From an uncultured Aliiroseovarius sp. (GTDB taxonomy: Bacteria > Pseudomonadota > Alphaproteobacteria > Rhodobacterales > Rhodobacteraceae), in assembly GCF_947492455.1 (NCBI RefSeq), contig NZ_CANLNB010000003.1, positions 434,001 through 498,000 of the forward strand: DNA of 64,000 bases, read 5' to 3'. Every line of letters begins with the position of its first letter. Position 1 is the first letter of the stretch. The notes under the pieces were generated by a model, which saw only the letters and a program-made list of their open reading frames with translations, searched no databases and was not told the DNA's origin. Positions 1-7,691 of the stretch are shown here, in pieces. Position numbers and translations under genes: made by a program.

Positions 1-1
1 C

Positions 2-469
2 GTTCACTATCATACGTTTCGGGCCGAACTGGATCTTGCGGGTGGCGCAAAACAGGGCGTGTTGACCGTGATCCTACCGTGCGAAGCCCCGGCCAGCACC
101 AAGCAAAGCCCTGCGACCGACGGGGACGCGCCAGAGCACACAATCGCAGACGTAGCGATGAGCTGTCGGGCTGAACTTCGGGCAATCTTGCATCAGGTCC
201 ATCTGCCCGTCACGGACGTGGCAAATCTGGAAGTTGGAATGGTGATCCCCGTGCCGCTTCAGGCGCTTGGTCAAGTGGCGCTGCTGGATCCTGACGATGA
301 GGTTGTGACCACCTGCAGATTGGGGCGAATGCACGGCCAGCGCGCTTTGCGAATTGGCCCCGCGACCGATCCCCGCGTGGTGCCAATGATGCCTGAGCAG
401 TCGCTCGCGGGTGCGACCACAGCACCCGCGCCGTCGCCCCCTGCACAGGCAGATATGCCGACCCCCTAA
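2..469 (+). CDS. FliM/FliN-family flagellar motor switch protein, C-terminal part (partial)
   Basis: The reading frame is open from the window edge, so only the C-terminal 155 or so residues are present. The core, from about CRAELRAILHQVHLPV to the RLGRMHGQRALRIG segment, has the length and hydrophobic pattern of a SpoA (surface presentation of antigens) domain, which forms the cytoplasmic C-ring of the flagellar motor in FliM and FliN. The last 45 or so residues are rich in Ala, Pro and Thr and look like a disordered tail. The neighbouring genes inside the window are not flagellar, so any flagellar operon must lie to the left. I cannot tell FliM from a FliN-like protein without the N-terminal half. 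Confidence 0.6.
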   Translation, partial: VHYHTFRAELDLAGGAKQGVLTVILPCEAPASTKQSPATDGDAPEHTIADVAMSCRAELRAILHQVHLPVTDVANLEVGMVIPVPLQALGQVALLDPDDEVVTTCRLGRMHGQRALRIGPATDPRVVPMMPEQSLAGATTAPAPSPPAQADMPTP

Positions 470-543
470 AGCCTGAAATTGCTTGACCTGTATCAATGCA
501 ACGCGCCCTGTCTCGCTTCAAAGTCAGGGCAAAGGAGAACGCT

Positions 544-870
544 ATGGTAGATGTGAACAGGTACCGTGATATTCTGAACGCGCGGATGAAAGAATTGGAC
601 AAGCGCCTTCACGAGATTGAAGACGAGTTGGACAGCCACCAGTCGAAGGACTGGGAAGAACTGGCAGTTGAGCGCGAAGAAGATGAGGTTTTGGAAGGCC
701 TGGGGAATTCCGGCCAGAATGAAATCGCCATGATTCAGGCCGCTTTTGCCCGCATGGATGAGGGCGAGTTTGGCTATTGTGTAGAATGTGGCAACGAAAT
801 CTCGGCCGAGCGGCTGAACGTGCTGCCGCACACGCCTTTCTGCCGCGACTGCGCTGCAAAGCACGCATAA
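544..870 (+). CDS. DksA/TraR-type C4 zinc-finger transcriptional regulator
   Basis: This 108-residue protein has an acidic, helical N-terminal coiled-coil part (residues 5-70) followed by a C4 zinc finger with Cys79, Cys82, Cys100 and Cys103. That is the layout of the DksA/TraR family, whose members enter the RNA polymerase secondary channel and modulate initiation, often with ppGpp. It is shorter than E. coli DksA (151 residues), as is common for the extra DksA-like proteins of Alphaproteobacteria. The frame is open upstream to 496, but the start at 544 is chosen because AAAGGAGA lies directly before it. A strong hairpin follows at 873-904. The family assignment is firm; the target promoters are unknown. 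Confidence 0.85.
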   Translation: MVDVNRYRDILNARMKELDKRLHEIEDELDSHQSKDWEELAVEREEDEVLEGLGNSGQNEIAMIQAAFARMDEGEFGYCVECGNEISAERLNVLPHTPFCRDCAAKHA

Positions 871-872
871 GG

Positions 873-904
873 ACGATCGCCGCCAGTGGAGGGGCGGCGA
901 TCGT
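873..904 (+). terminator. 12-bp perfect hairpin after the DksA-like gene
   Basis: ACGATCGCCGCC (873-884) and its exact complement (893-904) enclose an 8-nt loop. Only three T residues follow, so it may terminate weakly or act as an RNA 3' end stabiliser before the next small gene. Confidence 0.6.
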
Positions 905-950
905 TTCCCAGATGGGATCGTCCATTTGATTGCATAAAGGAGAGGATGCA

Positions 951-1163
951 ATGGCATTTGAAGAGCTTAAAGCCTCGATCAGTTTGATCCTGGACGAAAT
1001 CGCAAAACGTCCCGAGGATCGTCACGTTCTGCAAGAACAGCTGCGCGAAAAGATCGCCGAGCTGGACAAGCTGGGCCTGCCGGTGCCCGAAGATATCCGC
1101 CGTTTTGAGAGCGAACTGGAAGAGGATGATTCCGACGACCTGTTCGACAACATGCCCGTTTAA
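951..1163 (+). CDS. Small conserved-type hypothetical protein, 70 residues
   Basis: A 70-residue acidic protein starting MAFEELKASISLIL. AAAGGAGAGG sits just upstream of the ATG at 951, which decides this start over an in-frame ATG at 930. The N-terminal half is predicted helical; the C-terminus is strongly acidic (ELEEDDSDDLFDNMPV). I recognise no domain. It lies between a DksA-like regulator and a beta-oxidation gene, all on the same strand, but a hairpin separates it from the first of these. Coding status is supported by the ribosome binding site and by the alphaproteobacterial style of codon use; function is unknown. Confidence 0.7.
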   Translation: MAFEELKASISLILDEIAKRPEDRHVLQEQLREKIAELDKLGLPVPEDIRRFESELEEDDSDDLFDNMPV

Positions 1164-1293
1164 GCGGGCGCCGCGGTCACTTTTTGTGACAAATCCGACC
1201 AAACGGTCGGGAAAGATGGCGTGACGGTGCCATCAGCCATTGACAAGGTTGCCCCTGTTCTGCCCCTAAAGGGCAACTGATTACGGAGGAACC

Positions 1294-3378
1294 ATGTCCG
1301 AGCCTGTCACCCTGCGCGTCGAAAACACTGTTGCGGTCATCACTATCGAAAACCCGCCAGTCAATGCCCTTAGCCACGCGGTACGTTCCGGCCTGTCCGA
1401 GACCATTCAGGCCGCGATCGCGGACGATACGGTGAAGGCCATCGTACTGACCGCCGCAGGGCGGACCTTCCCGGCAGGTGCGGATGTGCGCGAGTTCGGG
1501 CGACCACGCGAGACGCCGATCCTGTCGCAGGTGTGCGATTTGCTGGAAAACAGCCCAAAACCCACGATTGCGGCCGTACATGGCAACGCGCTTGGCGGCG
1601 GATTTGAGCTGGCGCTGGCGTGCCACTATCGCGTCGTGCTGAAGGGCGCAAAAATGGGTCTTCCCGAGGTGAAACTGGGCGTTCTTCCGGGCGGGGGCGG
1701 GACGCAGCGTGTGCCGCGCATCGTCGGTGCCGACGCCGCTTTGGACCTGATGCTGACGGGCAAGCCCATTCCGGCGCAAAAAGCGCTAACCCTTGGCCTT
1801 GTGGACCAGATCGCGAATGACGATGTAGCGGGCGCCGCTGTCACTATGGCTGAGCAGCTGATCGCAGATGGCAGCAAGACCCGGCCCACGCGTACACGCG
1901 CCGAGGGTCTGCAAGATCCGGTCGGATATGCGAACGCCATCGCCGCCCGACGTGAGAAGATGAAAAACGATCCGCAACCCTCGGTGGCCGAGATCATCAA
2001 CTGTGTCGAAGCCGCGCAGATCTTGCCGTTCGAAGCCGGCATCGCCAAAGAGCGCGCGGCCTTTGATGAATGCGAAACAGGCCCCGAGGCGACCGCTATG
2101 CGCCATGCGTTCTTCGCTGAACGTCGCGCTGCGAAAGTGCCCGAGTTGAAAGGCGCGACGTTGCGCCCGGTCACCTCCATCGGTGTGGTCGGGGCTGGCA
2201 CCATGGGGGCGGGCATTGCGATTGCCTGTCTGGATGCAGGGTTTCCGGTTGTTCTGGTCGAACGCGATCAAGAGGGCTTGGAGCGCGGCGTTCAGCGTAT
2301 CGTTGCGAACTATGACAAATCGGTCGCCAAGGGCCGCATTGATGCCGCCACAGGAGAAGAGCGTCTGTCGCGCCTGAACGGCACCACCAACATGCAGGAT
2401 CTGGCCCAAGTCGATCTGATTATCGAGGCTGTGTTTGAAGACGAGGACGTCAAACGCAACGTGTTCGCTCAACTGGATGCGGTTATGAAGCCGGGCGGGA
2501 TTCTTGCGACGAATACCTCGTATCTGGATATCGACGCGCTGGCGGCGACAATCTCGCGTCCGCAGGACGTGGTGGGCTATCACTTCTTCTCGCCTGCGCA
2601 CATTATGAAGCTGCTGGAAATTGTGGTCGGCGAGAAGACCGATCCCAACGTGGTCGCGACCGGATTTGAATTGGCCCGTAAGCTACGCAAAGTGCCGGTG
2701 CGGGCAGGGGTGGCCGACGGCTTTATCGGCAACCGCGTGTTGGCGGCTTATCGTTTGGCGGCAGATTTCATGCTGGAAGATGGTGCGACGCCGGCCCAGA
2801 TTGACGCGGCGATGCGCGCTTATGGCTTCCCGATCGGCCCATATCAGGTGCTGGACATGGCCGGGCTGGATATCTCGTGGGCGCGGCGCAAGCGTTTGGC
2901 CGCCACGCGGGCGCCGGAAGATCGCTATGTCTCGATTGGGGACAAGATCTGCGAGCAAGGCTGGTTCGGCCAGAAAACGGGCCGGGGGTACTACATCCAC
3001 GATCAAGAAGGCGGCCCGGTCGAAAACCCCGACGTCTTGGCGATCATTGAAGAAGAGCGCCGCATCCAAGGGATCACCCCGCGCAGCTTCACCCAGCAGG
3101 AAATCCAAGAGCGCTGCCTGTTTGCCATGGCGAACGAAGGCGCGCGTCTTGTGGCGGAAGGCGTCGCGCTGCGTCCGTCCGATGTGGATGTGGTGCTGCT
3201 TTATGGCTACGGCTTCCCGCGCCATCGCGGTGGCCCGATGATGGCGGCCGATCAGGCCGGTCTGCTGGCTGTGAAGAACGCGCTGACTGGCTGGCAGGCG
3301 GAAGAGCCGCGCTTTTGGGCGCCGTCGCCACTGTTTGACGAGCTGATCAAGAACGGCAAGAAATTCGGGGATCTGTGA
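1294..3378 (+). CDS. fadJ: Bifunctional enoyl-CoA hydratase / 3-hydroxyacyl-CoA dehydrogenase
   Basis: A 694-residue fused beta-oxidation enzyme that hydrates enoyl-CoA and oxidises the 3-hydroxyacyl-CoA with NAD. Residues 1-190 are an enoyl-CoA hydratase/isomerase fold: the oxyanion-hole stretch GNALGGGFELALAC carries Glu105, and GLPEVKLG carries Glu125, matching the two catalytic glutamates of FadB. From about residue 296 a Rossmann motif GAGTMGAGIA begins the dehydrogenase, with the catalytic His430 and Glu442 in HFFSPAHIMKLLEIV. The C-terminal dehydrogenase helices follow. GGAGGAA precedes the ATG. No thiolase partner (fadA/fadI) is adjacent, which is common in this order. Whether it is the FadB, FadJ or peroxisomal multifunctional type cannot be settled by eye. 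Confidence 0.9.
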   Translation: MSEPVTLRVENTVAVITIENPPVNALSHAVRSGLSETIQAAIADDTVKAIVLTAAGRTFPAGADVREFGRPRETPILSQVCDLLENSPKPTIAAVHGNALGGGFELALACHYRVVLKGAKMGLPEVKLGVLPGGGGTQRVPRIVGADAALDLMLTGKPIPAQKALTLGLVDQIANDDVAGAAVTMAEQLIADGSKTRPTRTRAEGLQDPVGYANAIAARREKMKNDPQPSVAEIINCVEAAQILPFEAGIAKERAAFDECETGPEATAMRHAFFAERRAAKVPELKGATLRPVTSIGVVGAGTMGAGIAIACLDAGFPVVLVERDQEGLERGVQRIVANYDKSVAKGRIDAATGEERLSRLNGTTNMQDLAQVDLIIEAVFEDEDVKRNVFAQLDAVMKPGGILATNTSYLDIDALAATISRPQDVVGYHFFSPAHIMKLLEIVVGEKTDPNVVATGFELARKLRKVPVRAGVADGFIGNRVLAAYRLAADFMLEDGATPAQIDAAMRAYGFPIGPYQVLDMAGLDISWARRKRLAATRAPEDRYVSIGDKICEQGWFGQKTGRGYYIHDQEGGPVENPDVLAIIEEERRIQGITPRSFTQQEIQERCLFAMANEGARLVAEGVALRPSDVDVVLLYGYGFPRHRGGPMMAADQAGLLAVKNALTGWQAEEPRFWAPSPLFDELIKNGKKFGDL

Positions 3379-3399
3379 CCCCGGTTACCTAAATCGAAT

Positions 3400-3422
3400 G
3401 ATGGGGCCAGCGCGGCCCCATC
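3400..3422. terminator. Bidirectional terminator between convergent genes
   Basis: GATGGGGCC (3400-3408), a 5-nt loop and GGCCCCATC (3414-3422) form a perfect 9-bp stem between the stop codons of the convergent genes ending at 3378 and 3429. There is little T-tract on either side. Confidence 0.55.
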
Positions 3423-3428
3423 GGTATG

Positions 3429-3644
3429 TCAGCCCAGCGACACGCCCAGGATGACGCACATCAGGCCGAGCACAGACAGACCCAGCGCGCCCATGTTCAG
3501 CGCCATCGCCTTTTGAATGCGCGCGCGCAGTTCGGCGTCTTCCAGCCCTTCACGTTTGGCCTTCATGACCTTCAACGCGCTGGCCACCAGCCCTGCAAGG
3601 CCGATAACCGACATGATTGCCCCTACGATGATCAGCCAGTCCAT
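3429..3644 (-). CDS. Small membrane protein with two transmembrane helices
   Basis: A 71-residue protein beginning MDWLIIVGAIMSVIG. Two hydrophobic helices (about residues 3-23 and 50-70) are joined by a basic/acidic cytoplasmic-type segment (KVMKAKREGLEDAELRARIQ). The frame extends 36 codons further upstream, but AAAAAGGAGACC sits just before the ATG at 3644, so the shorter form is chosen. I recognise no family. It is transcribed toward the beta-oxidation gene and away from gapR. Confidence 0.7.
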   Translation of the reverse strand: MDWLIIVGAIMSVIGLAGLVASALKVMKAKREGLEDAELRARIQKAMALNMGALGLSVLGLMCVILGVSLG

Positions 3645-3797
3645 GGCGGTCTCCTTTTTGGTTCCCATGCGCCTACCGCGCGGGATGCCGCTGTGCAAGC
3701 CCTGAGAGGTCTTGAAGGTGGTCCCCTGTCGGGCTAAATCGGTTCTCAACAACGCCTGTCACGTTTCACGGGCAATCATCACAGGTAAGAGGGCCCC

Positions 3798-4055
3798 ATG
3801 GACGATCATCAGACCCAAAGCAGCTATCGCGTCACTGCAGACGAGCTTCGCCAGTTCATTGAACGCATCGAGCGTTTGGACATGGAGAAGAAGGACATTG
3901 CGGATCAGCAAAAAGAGGTGATGGCCGAGGCCAAAGGTCGTGGCTATGACACCAAGGTCATGCGCAAGGTGATCGCGCTGCGCAAGCGCGACGCCAACGA
4001 TATCGCCGAGGAAGAAGCGGTTTTGGATATGTATAAAGAAGCGCTGGGCATGTAA
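3798..4055 (+). CDS. gapR: GapR-family nucleoid-associated protein (DUF2312)
   Basis: An 85-residue protein matching the GapR/DUF2312 family: an N-terminal helix with [20 protein letters not shown], a central basic stretch [20 protein letters not shown] and a conserved acidic helix ending near the C-terminus. In Caulobacter, GapR binds overtwisted AT-rich DNA ahead of replication forks and RNA polymerase and is needed for chromosome segregation. The length equals that of family members and the whole domain is present. A strong intrinsic terminator follows at 4077-4100, so the gene is probably monocistronic. Family assignment is from recall of the motif, not a search. Confidence 0.9.
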   Translation: MDDHQTQSSYRVTADELRQFIERIERLDMEKKDIADQQKEVMAEAKGRGYDTKVMRKVIALRKRDANDIAEEEAVLDMYKEALGM

Positions 4056-4076
4056 GCGCGCTACATATCGGATCGG

Positions 4077-4100
4077 AAGGGGCCTTTTGGCCCCTTTTTT
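4077..4100 (+). terminator. Intrinsic terminator of gapR
   Basis: AAGGGGCC (4077-4084), loop TTTT, GGCCCCTT (4089-4096) and a continuing T-run form a textbook intrinsic terminator immediately before the convergent gene ending at 4099. Confidence 0.9.
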
Positions 4101-4977
4101 ATGGGCTCAGGACGGTGACGCCGGGGATGTTCGCGATTTCCTTGATGTCGCTTTCGTAGTTTTTCGTCAGCTCATCGACCAGATCCTGCGTCCAGCCCGG
4201 CAGCTCGATCTCGTGCTCGACCGCGCCGTCCTTTGCAAACTTGTCCAAAAACGCGGCAAGAATCCTTCGGCGGTGCACCTCGTTCTGGAAGGGGTTTTCG
4301 TGCAAATACGTCCGCAGCCGCTTCATCCCTTCGGGCTTGGTAATCCGTTCCAGAATATCCAAGCTGCCGCGTTCAAGCTTGTCCTCACTGTCCATCCCCG
4401 AGATCACCTGCATGACATTGGGCCAGATCAGCGGTGTATCTTCGTTGCACCAGACGGTGATCGGCGTATCGGGGTTGGCCTCGCGAATATTTTCGATCAC
4501 GTCTGCCCAGAACAGATCGCGCGGATCTACCGAACCCAGCATCATCTCGCGTTTCTCGTCATCCAGACGGGCGGCAAGGTCGGGCACGAAGTTGGCCATG
4601 TTGCTGATCCCGATGAACAGGCTGACGTCATGGTCAGGGAACAGGTTACGCAGCCAAGACGTGTTGCGAGCGGCCAAATGATACAGACGCCCGCCTTCAA
4701 TTGCCCGGTGATGCGCGCCAAGTAAGTTTTCATGGCCAAGGATGATCCGCTCCACCTCTTTTGAATCAATCAGTTCGTCGATCAACATGTCTTGCGTGTC
4801 GGTGCTGGCCACGCTGCCCTTAAGCTTGACCATAATCTGCCCCAGAAGCCTCCGATAGCGCGTTGGACCGGGGACGGCGACGCCTTCTTGGAACAATTGA
4901 CCCGCGTTCTTCAGAAGCGATTTCGTCAAAAGGTCGTCATCTGTGCAATGTGCGCCGATATGGATTGCGATTTTCAT
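4099..4977 (-). CDS. Hypothetical protein resembling a sulfotransferase with a degenerate cofactor loop
   Basis: A 292-residue protein starting MKIAIHIGAHCTDDDLL. The opening strand-loop-helix resembles sulfotransferases, where a sequence like IHIGxHKTGTT forms the 5'-phosphosulfate loop that binds PAPS. Here the lysine is Cys and the TGTT is TDDD, so PAPS binding as in the family is unlikely. The rest includes a hydrophobic strand (HDVSLFIGISNMANFVP) and a charged C-terminal helical part. I recognise no other domain. The frame opens at 5016 but the ATG at 4977 gives the family-like N-terminus. It could be a catalytically dead relative, or the resemblance could be chance over a short stretch. 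Confidence 0.6.
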   Translation of the reverse strand: MKIAIHIGAHCTDDDLLTKSLLKNAGQLFQEGVAVPGPTRYRRLLGQIMVKLKGSVASTDTQDMLIDELIDSKEVERIILGHENLLGAHHRAIEGGRLYHLAARNTSWLRNLFPDHDVSLFIGISNMANFVPDLAARLDDEKREMMLGSVDPRDLFWADVIENIREANPDTPITVWCNEDTPLIWPNVMQVISGMDSEDKLERGSLDILERITKPEGMKRLRTYLHENPFQNEVHRRRILAAFLDKFAKDGAVEHEIELPGWTQDLVDELTKNYESDIKEIANIPGVTVLSP

Positions 4978-5064
4978 GTGTCGCCTGTGTTCTCTTGCCC
5001 TGCCGCAGTAAAACATACTGGGGATTTCTGGACAGTTAAACAGAATTCAGGTTAAAGCCGGTAC

Positions 5065-6726
5065 ATGGTTGAGCAAAAGACTCGGATAGAGGCGCCAAGA
5101 CGCGCTGGGTATCGGCTAAATATTTGGTCTCTCGGGGCAATTGCGATTGCCGCGCTGGTCCTGCTGCCGATCCTGTCGATCCTGTGGCTGGCGCTGACGC
5201 CCGAGGAAAACGCCTGGCCACATTTGATGTCAACGACCTTGCCGCGCTATGTGACCAACACGGTGATCATCTCGCTCTCCGTGGGTTTTCTGTCAGCCGC
5301 CGTTGGCACCGGGTCGGCATGGTTGATCACCATGTACCGCTTCCCCGGAGCGCGCTGGCTCGAGTGGCTTTTGCTGACGCCCTTGGCGATTCCCGCCTAT
5401 GTCGGTGCCTATGCGTTGGTCGACTTTCTGGAATATGCGGGGCCACTTCAAACTGGGCTGAGGGCCGTGTTTGGTTGGGAGAGTGCCCGCGACTACTGGT
5501 TCCCCGAGATCCGCTCGCGCTGGGCCGCCATCGTCGTGCTGGCGGCCGCACTGAACCCATATGTTTTCCTACTGGCCCGCGCCGCGTTTCGCGAGCAATC
5601 CGCTGATGCTTACGAGGTCGCCCGTGCCTTGGGGGCAGGGCCCTTTGCCCGGTTCTGGCGCGTTGGCCTTCCCTTGGCACGCCCTGCAATCGCAGCGGGT
5701 GTCGCCATCGTGATGATGGAGACGGTCTCGGATTTTGGTGTCGTCGACTACTTCGCCGTGCAAACCCTGACCACCGGAATTTTCACGGTCTGGCTGGAAA
5801 GCCATAATGCCGGGGGCGCGGCCCAAATCGCCTTGGTCATCCTCGGCTTCGTCTTCCTGCTGGCCGCGCTTGAAAAACTGGGTCGCTCGCGCAGCCGGTT
5901 CTATCGCATGTCTCGTCAAAGCCGCCCCGTAGAGCCGCGCCAGCTTGGGCGGTTGGGCGGTTTGGCAGCCCTGTTCCTGTGCGCTGTTCCCTTCGTGATC
6001 GGCTTCGTGTTGCCTGTCGCCGTGCTGTTCTCGCACGCGCTGGCCAAGCCGGAATACTGGCTGTCGAATGGACTGCTCTCGGCTTTGGTGCACACGCTGA
6101 CCGTTGGGTCCGTTGCCGCCCTTGTCACCGTCTTGGGAGCGCTGTTCCTCGTCTACGGGGTGCGACTGTCCGGCAGCGCCTTGGCCCGCAAACTGATGCC
6201 GTTGACCACCATCGGTTATGCCGCCCCCGGGGCGGTGCTGGGCATCGGCATCCTGATCCCTATGGCGGCTGCGGATAACGCGATGGCGGACGGGGTTCTA
6301 GCCGTCACGGGCTGGGATCCGGGTCTGGTCATGACCGGGACCGCCTTTGCCGTGATCTATGCCTATTGCGTGCGGTTCTTCGCGATTGCCCAAGGCGCCA
6401 CCGACGCCGCGATCGAGCGTGTTTCGCCCAATATACCAATGGCCGCCCGCTCGCTGGGTCGTTCGGCCCGCGGTGCTCTGGCCGAGGTCTATTTTCCATT
6501 GATACGCGGCTCGGTCGGTACCGCGCTTCTGCTGGTCTTTGTGGACAGCGTGAAAGAGCTACCCGCCACCCTGCTTTTGCGCCCCTTCAACTACGGCACG
6601 CTGGCCACGCGCGTTTATGAGCAAGCCTCGCTTGAGCAACTGGGACAAGCAGCCCCGCCAGCCTTGATGGTGATCGCCGTCGGCCTTTGCGCCGTCGCCC
6701 TGATGGCCCGCGCAAGCCGCCGCTGA
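5065..6726 (+). CDS. Iron(III)-type ABC transporter permease (FbpB-like, two permease domains)
   Basis: A 553-residue membrane protein made of two tandem MetI-type permease domains, the architecture of FbpB/SfuB iron(III) permeases. Each half ends with a cytoplasmic EAA-type loop that contacts the ATPase: ARALGAGPFARFWRVGLPLA near residue 190 and ARSLGRSARGALAEVYFPLI near residue 470. About twelve hydrophobic segments are visible. It is preceded by a poor ribosome binding site and starts at ATG 5065. No substrate-binding protein or ATPase gene is adjacent, so the partners must be encoded elsewhere. The substrate (iron, thiamine or another FbpB-type ligand) cannot be fixed from the permease alone. 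Confidence 0.85.
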   Translation: MVEQKTRIEAPRRAGYRLNIWSLGAIAIAALVLLPILSILWLALTPEENAWPHLMSTTLPRYVTNTVIISLSVGFLSAAVGTGSAWLITMYRFPGARWLEWLLLTPLAIPAYVGAYALVDFLEYAGPLQTGLRAVFGWESARDYWFPEIRSRWAAIVVLAAALNPYVFLLARAAFREQSADAYEVARALGAGPFARFWRVGLPLARPAIAAGVAIVMMETVSDFGVVDYFAVQTLTTGIFTVWLESHNAGGAAQIALVILGFVFLLAALEKLGRSRSRFYRMSRQSRPVEPRQLGRLGGLAALFLCAVPFVIGFVLPVAVLFSHALAKPEYWLSNGLLSALVHTLTVGSVAALVTVLGALFLVYGVRLSGSALARKLMPLTTIGYAAPGAVLGIGILIPMAAADNAMADGVLAVTGWDPGLVMTGTAFAVIYAYCVRFFAIAQGATDAAIERVSPNIPMAARSLGRSARGALAEVYFPLIRGSVGTALLLVFVDSVKELPATLLLRPFNYGTLATRVYEQASLEQLGQAAPPALMVIAVGLCAVALMARASRR

Positions 6727-6772
6727 ATTTTGCTTGCACCTTCCCAAAGAAGCACGTAGATCGTCCCCGAGT

Positions 6773-6848
6773 GCCCCTATAGCTCAGCTGGTAGAGCAAC
6801 TGATTTGTAATCAGTAGGTCCGCGGTTCGAGTCCGTGTGGGGGCACCA
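6773..6848 (+). tRNA. tRNA-Thr, anticodon TGT
   Basis: A complete 76-nt cloverleaf. The acceptor arms GCCCCTA and TGGGGGC pair with one G-T, the D-arm is GCTC/GAGC, the anticodon arm ACTGA/TCAGT holds the loop TTTGTAA (anticodon TGT, decoding ACA), and the T-arm is CGCGG/CCGTG with the loop TTCGAGT. The discriminator A73 and CCA at 6846-6848 are genomically encoded. It starts 46 bases after the permease stop. Confidence 0.97.
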
Positions 6849-7691
6849 CTCATTTCGCCAACATGTTGATACCCCTCTGTTTTATGTGGGGCTAGAGGCG
6901 GGTGTAGGGTGTGGCGTATGATGGTTTGGTCTCCTTTTCTCTTACGAAGAACGGAATCTATTGCGTCGAACGGCGTGTCCCTTAGGATTTGGTAGACCAC
7001 TACAACATCCGAAAGATCTCATATTCTCTAAGGGCGCGGTCTGCCTCTGTGGCTGCGTCTCGTGCGAGACGCGCCTCTGGTCAGCTGCACGAACGCTGAT
7101 GAAACATGGGCGCCCAGTAAGCGGACCTTCCGGGTAAGCATCGGCTCAGAATGTTTTCCAATGGTCACCCAGCGAAGCCACAATTCCCACAATTTGCGTC
7201 CGCAAAACTCTCAGAGGCCTTTGGGGTCTTTCTGCGCCTCAAGGGACAGGGTGAGGCGCTACTAGGTTCCTAGACACATGCCTAGTTTCTGATGTCTGGC
7301 TTCTAAATCAACGGGCAAAAGCATACTGCAGCATCGTGACAATCCCTTCCGATTTGTGACGCTTACATCCCATCTTTAATCCTTCGTTTCCCAACCTTTA
7401 GGGCAGGCCGATACACTGGGGGGATCAATTGGGCAAAGGGCGGGCCGTTTAGCCTGATTTGACCAAGATCATAGTGAGTGGTCGCGCCCTATGCCTAGCT
7501 TCAACCGAGGGGTAGGTCGTTTCGTCCACTCGACGTATTCAGTCGTGCTCAATAGGCTTTGCAACTTAGAGCCGTACACGACGCGCCGTTTGGGCGATCA
7601 CTTACTGGCGCAGATTATGCGTCGGGTGCAGCGAAGTTGCGCTGCTGAAGTGGCGCAAGGCTTGCGGATCTCATCAAGGGAAAGGACGCGT
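6849..7691. other. Gene-poor 843-bp stretch downstream of tRNA-Thr
   Basis: I find no convincing gene here. A 67-codon frame at 7062-7265 and an in-frame extension of the opgB frame back to 7491 have no ribosome binding site and no protein-like pattern. Short inverted repeats are present, notably ACTAGG (7261-7266) with CCTAGT (7281-7286) around a further CCTAG; CTAG is usually rare in bacterial DNA. The position next to a tRNA 3' end is a classic integration site, but I see no integrase and no repeat of the tRNA 3' end within the window. It may be a decayed insertion or a long leader. Confidence 0.5.

Noticed and set aside
6773-6848. tRNA-Thr as an attachment site of an integrated island
   Set aside because: No repeat of the tRNA 3' end and no integrase gene were found in the window.
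6587-7000. A 137-codon minus-strand frame containing the peptide TRTRTADLLITNQLLYQ
   Set aside because: This stretch is the antisense translation of tRNA-Thr and is a known artefact; the rest has no protein character.
7062-7265. A 67-codon plus-strand frame in the gap after tRNA-Thr
   Set aside because: No ribosome binding site, mixed composition and no recognisable pattern.
7491-7691. An upstream in-frame extension of opgB adding 67 residues
   Set aside because: The added residues lack the hydrophobic start expected and there is no ribosome binding site, whereas AAGGGAAAGGA precedes ATG 7692.
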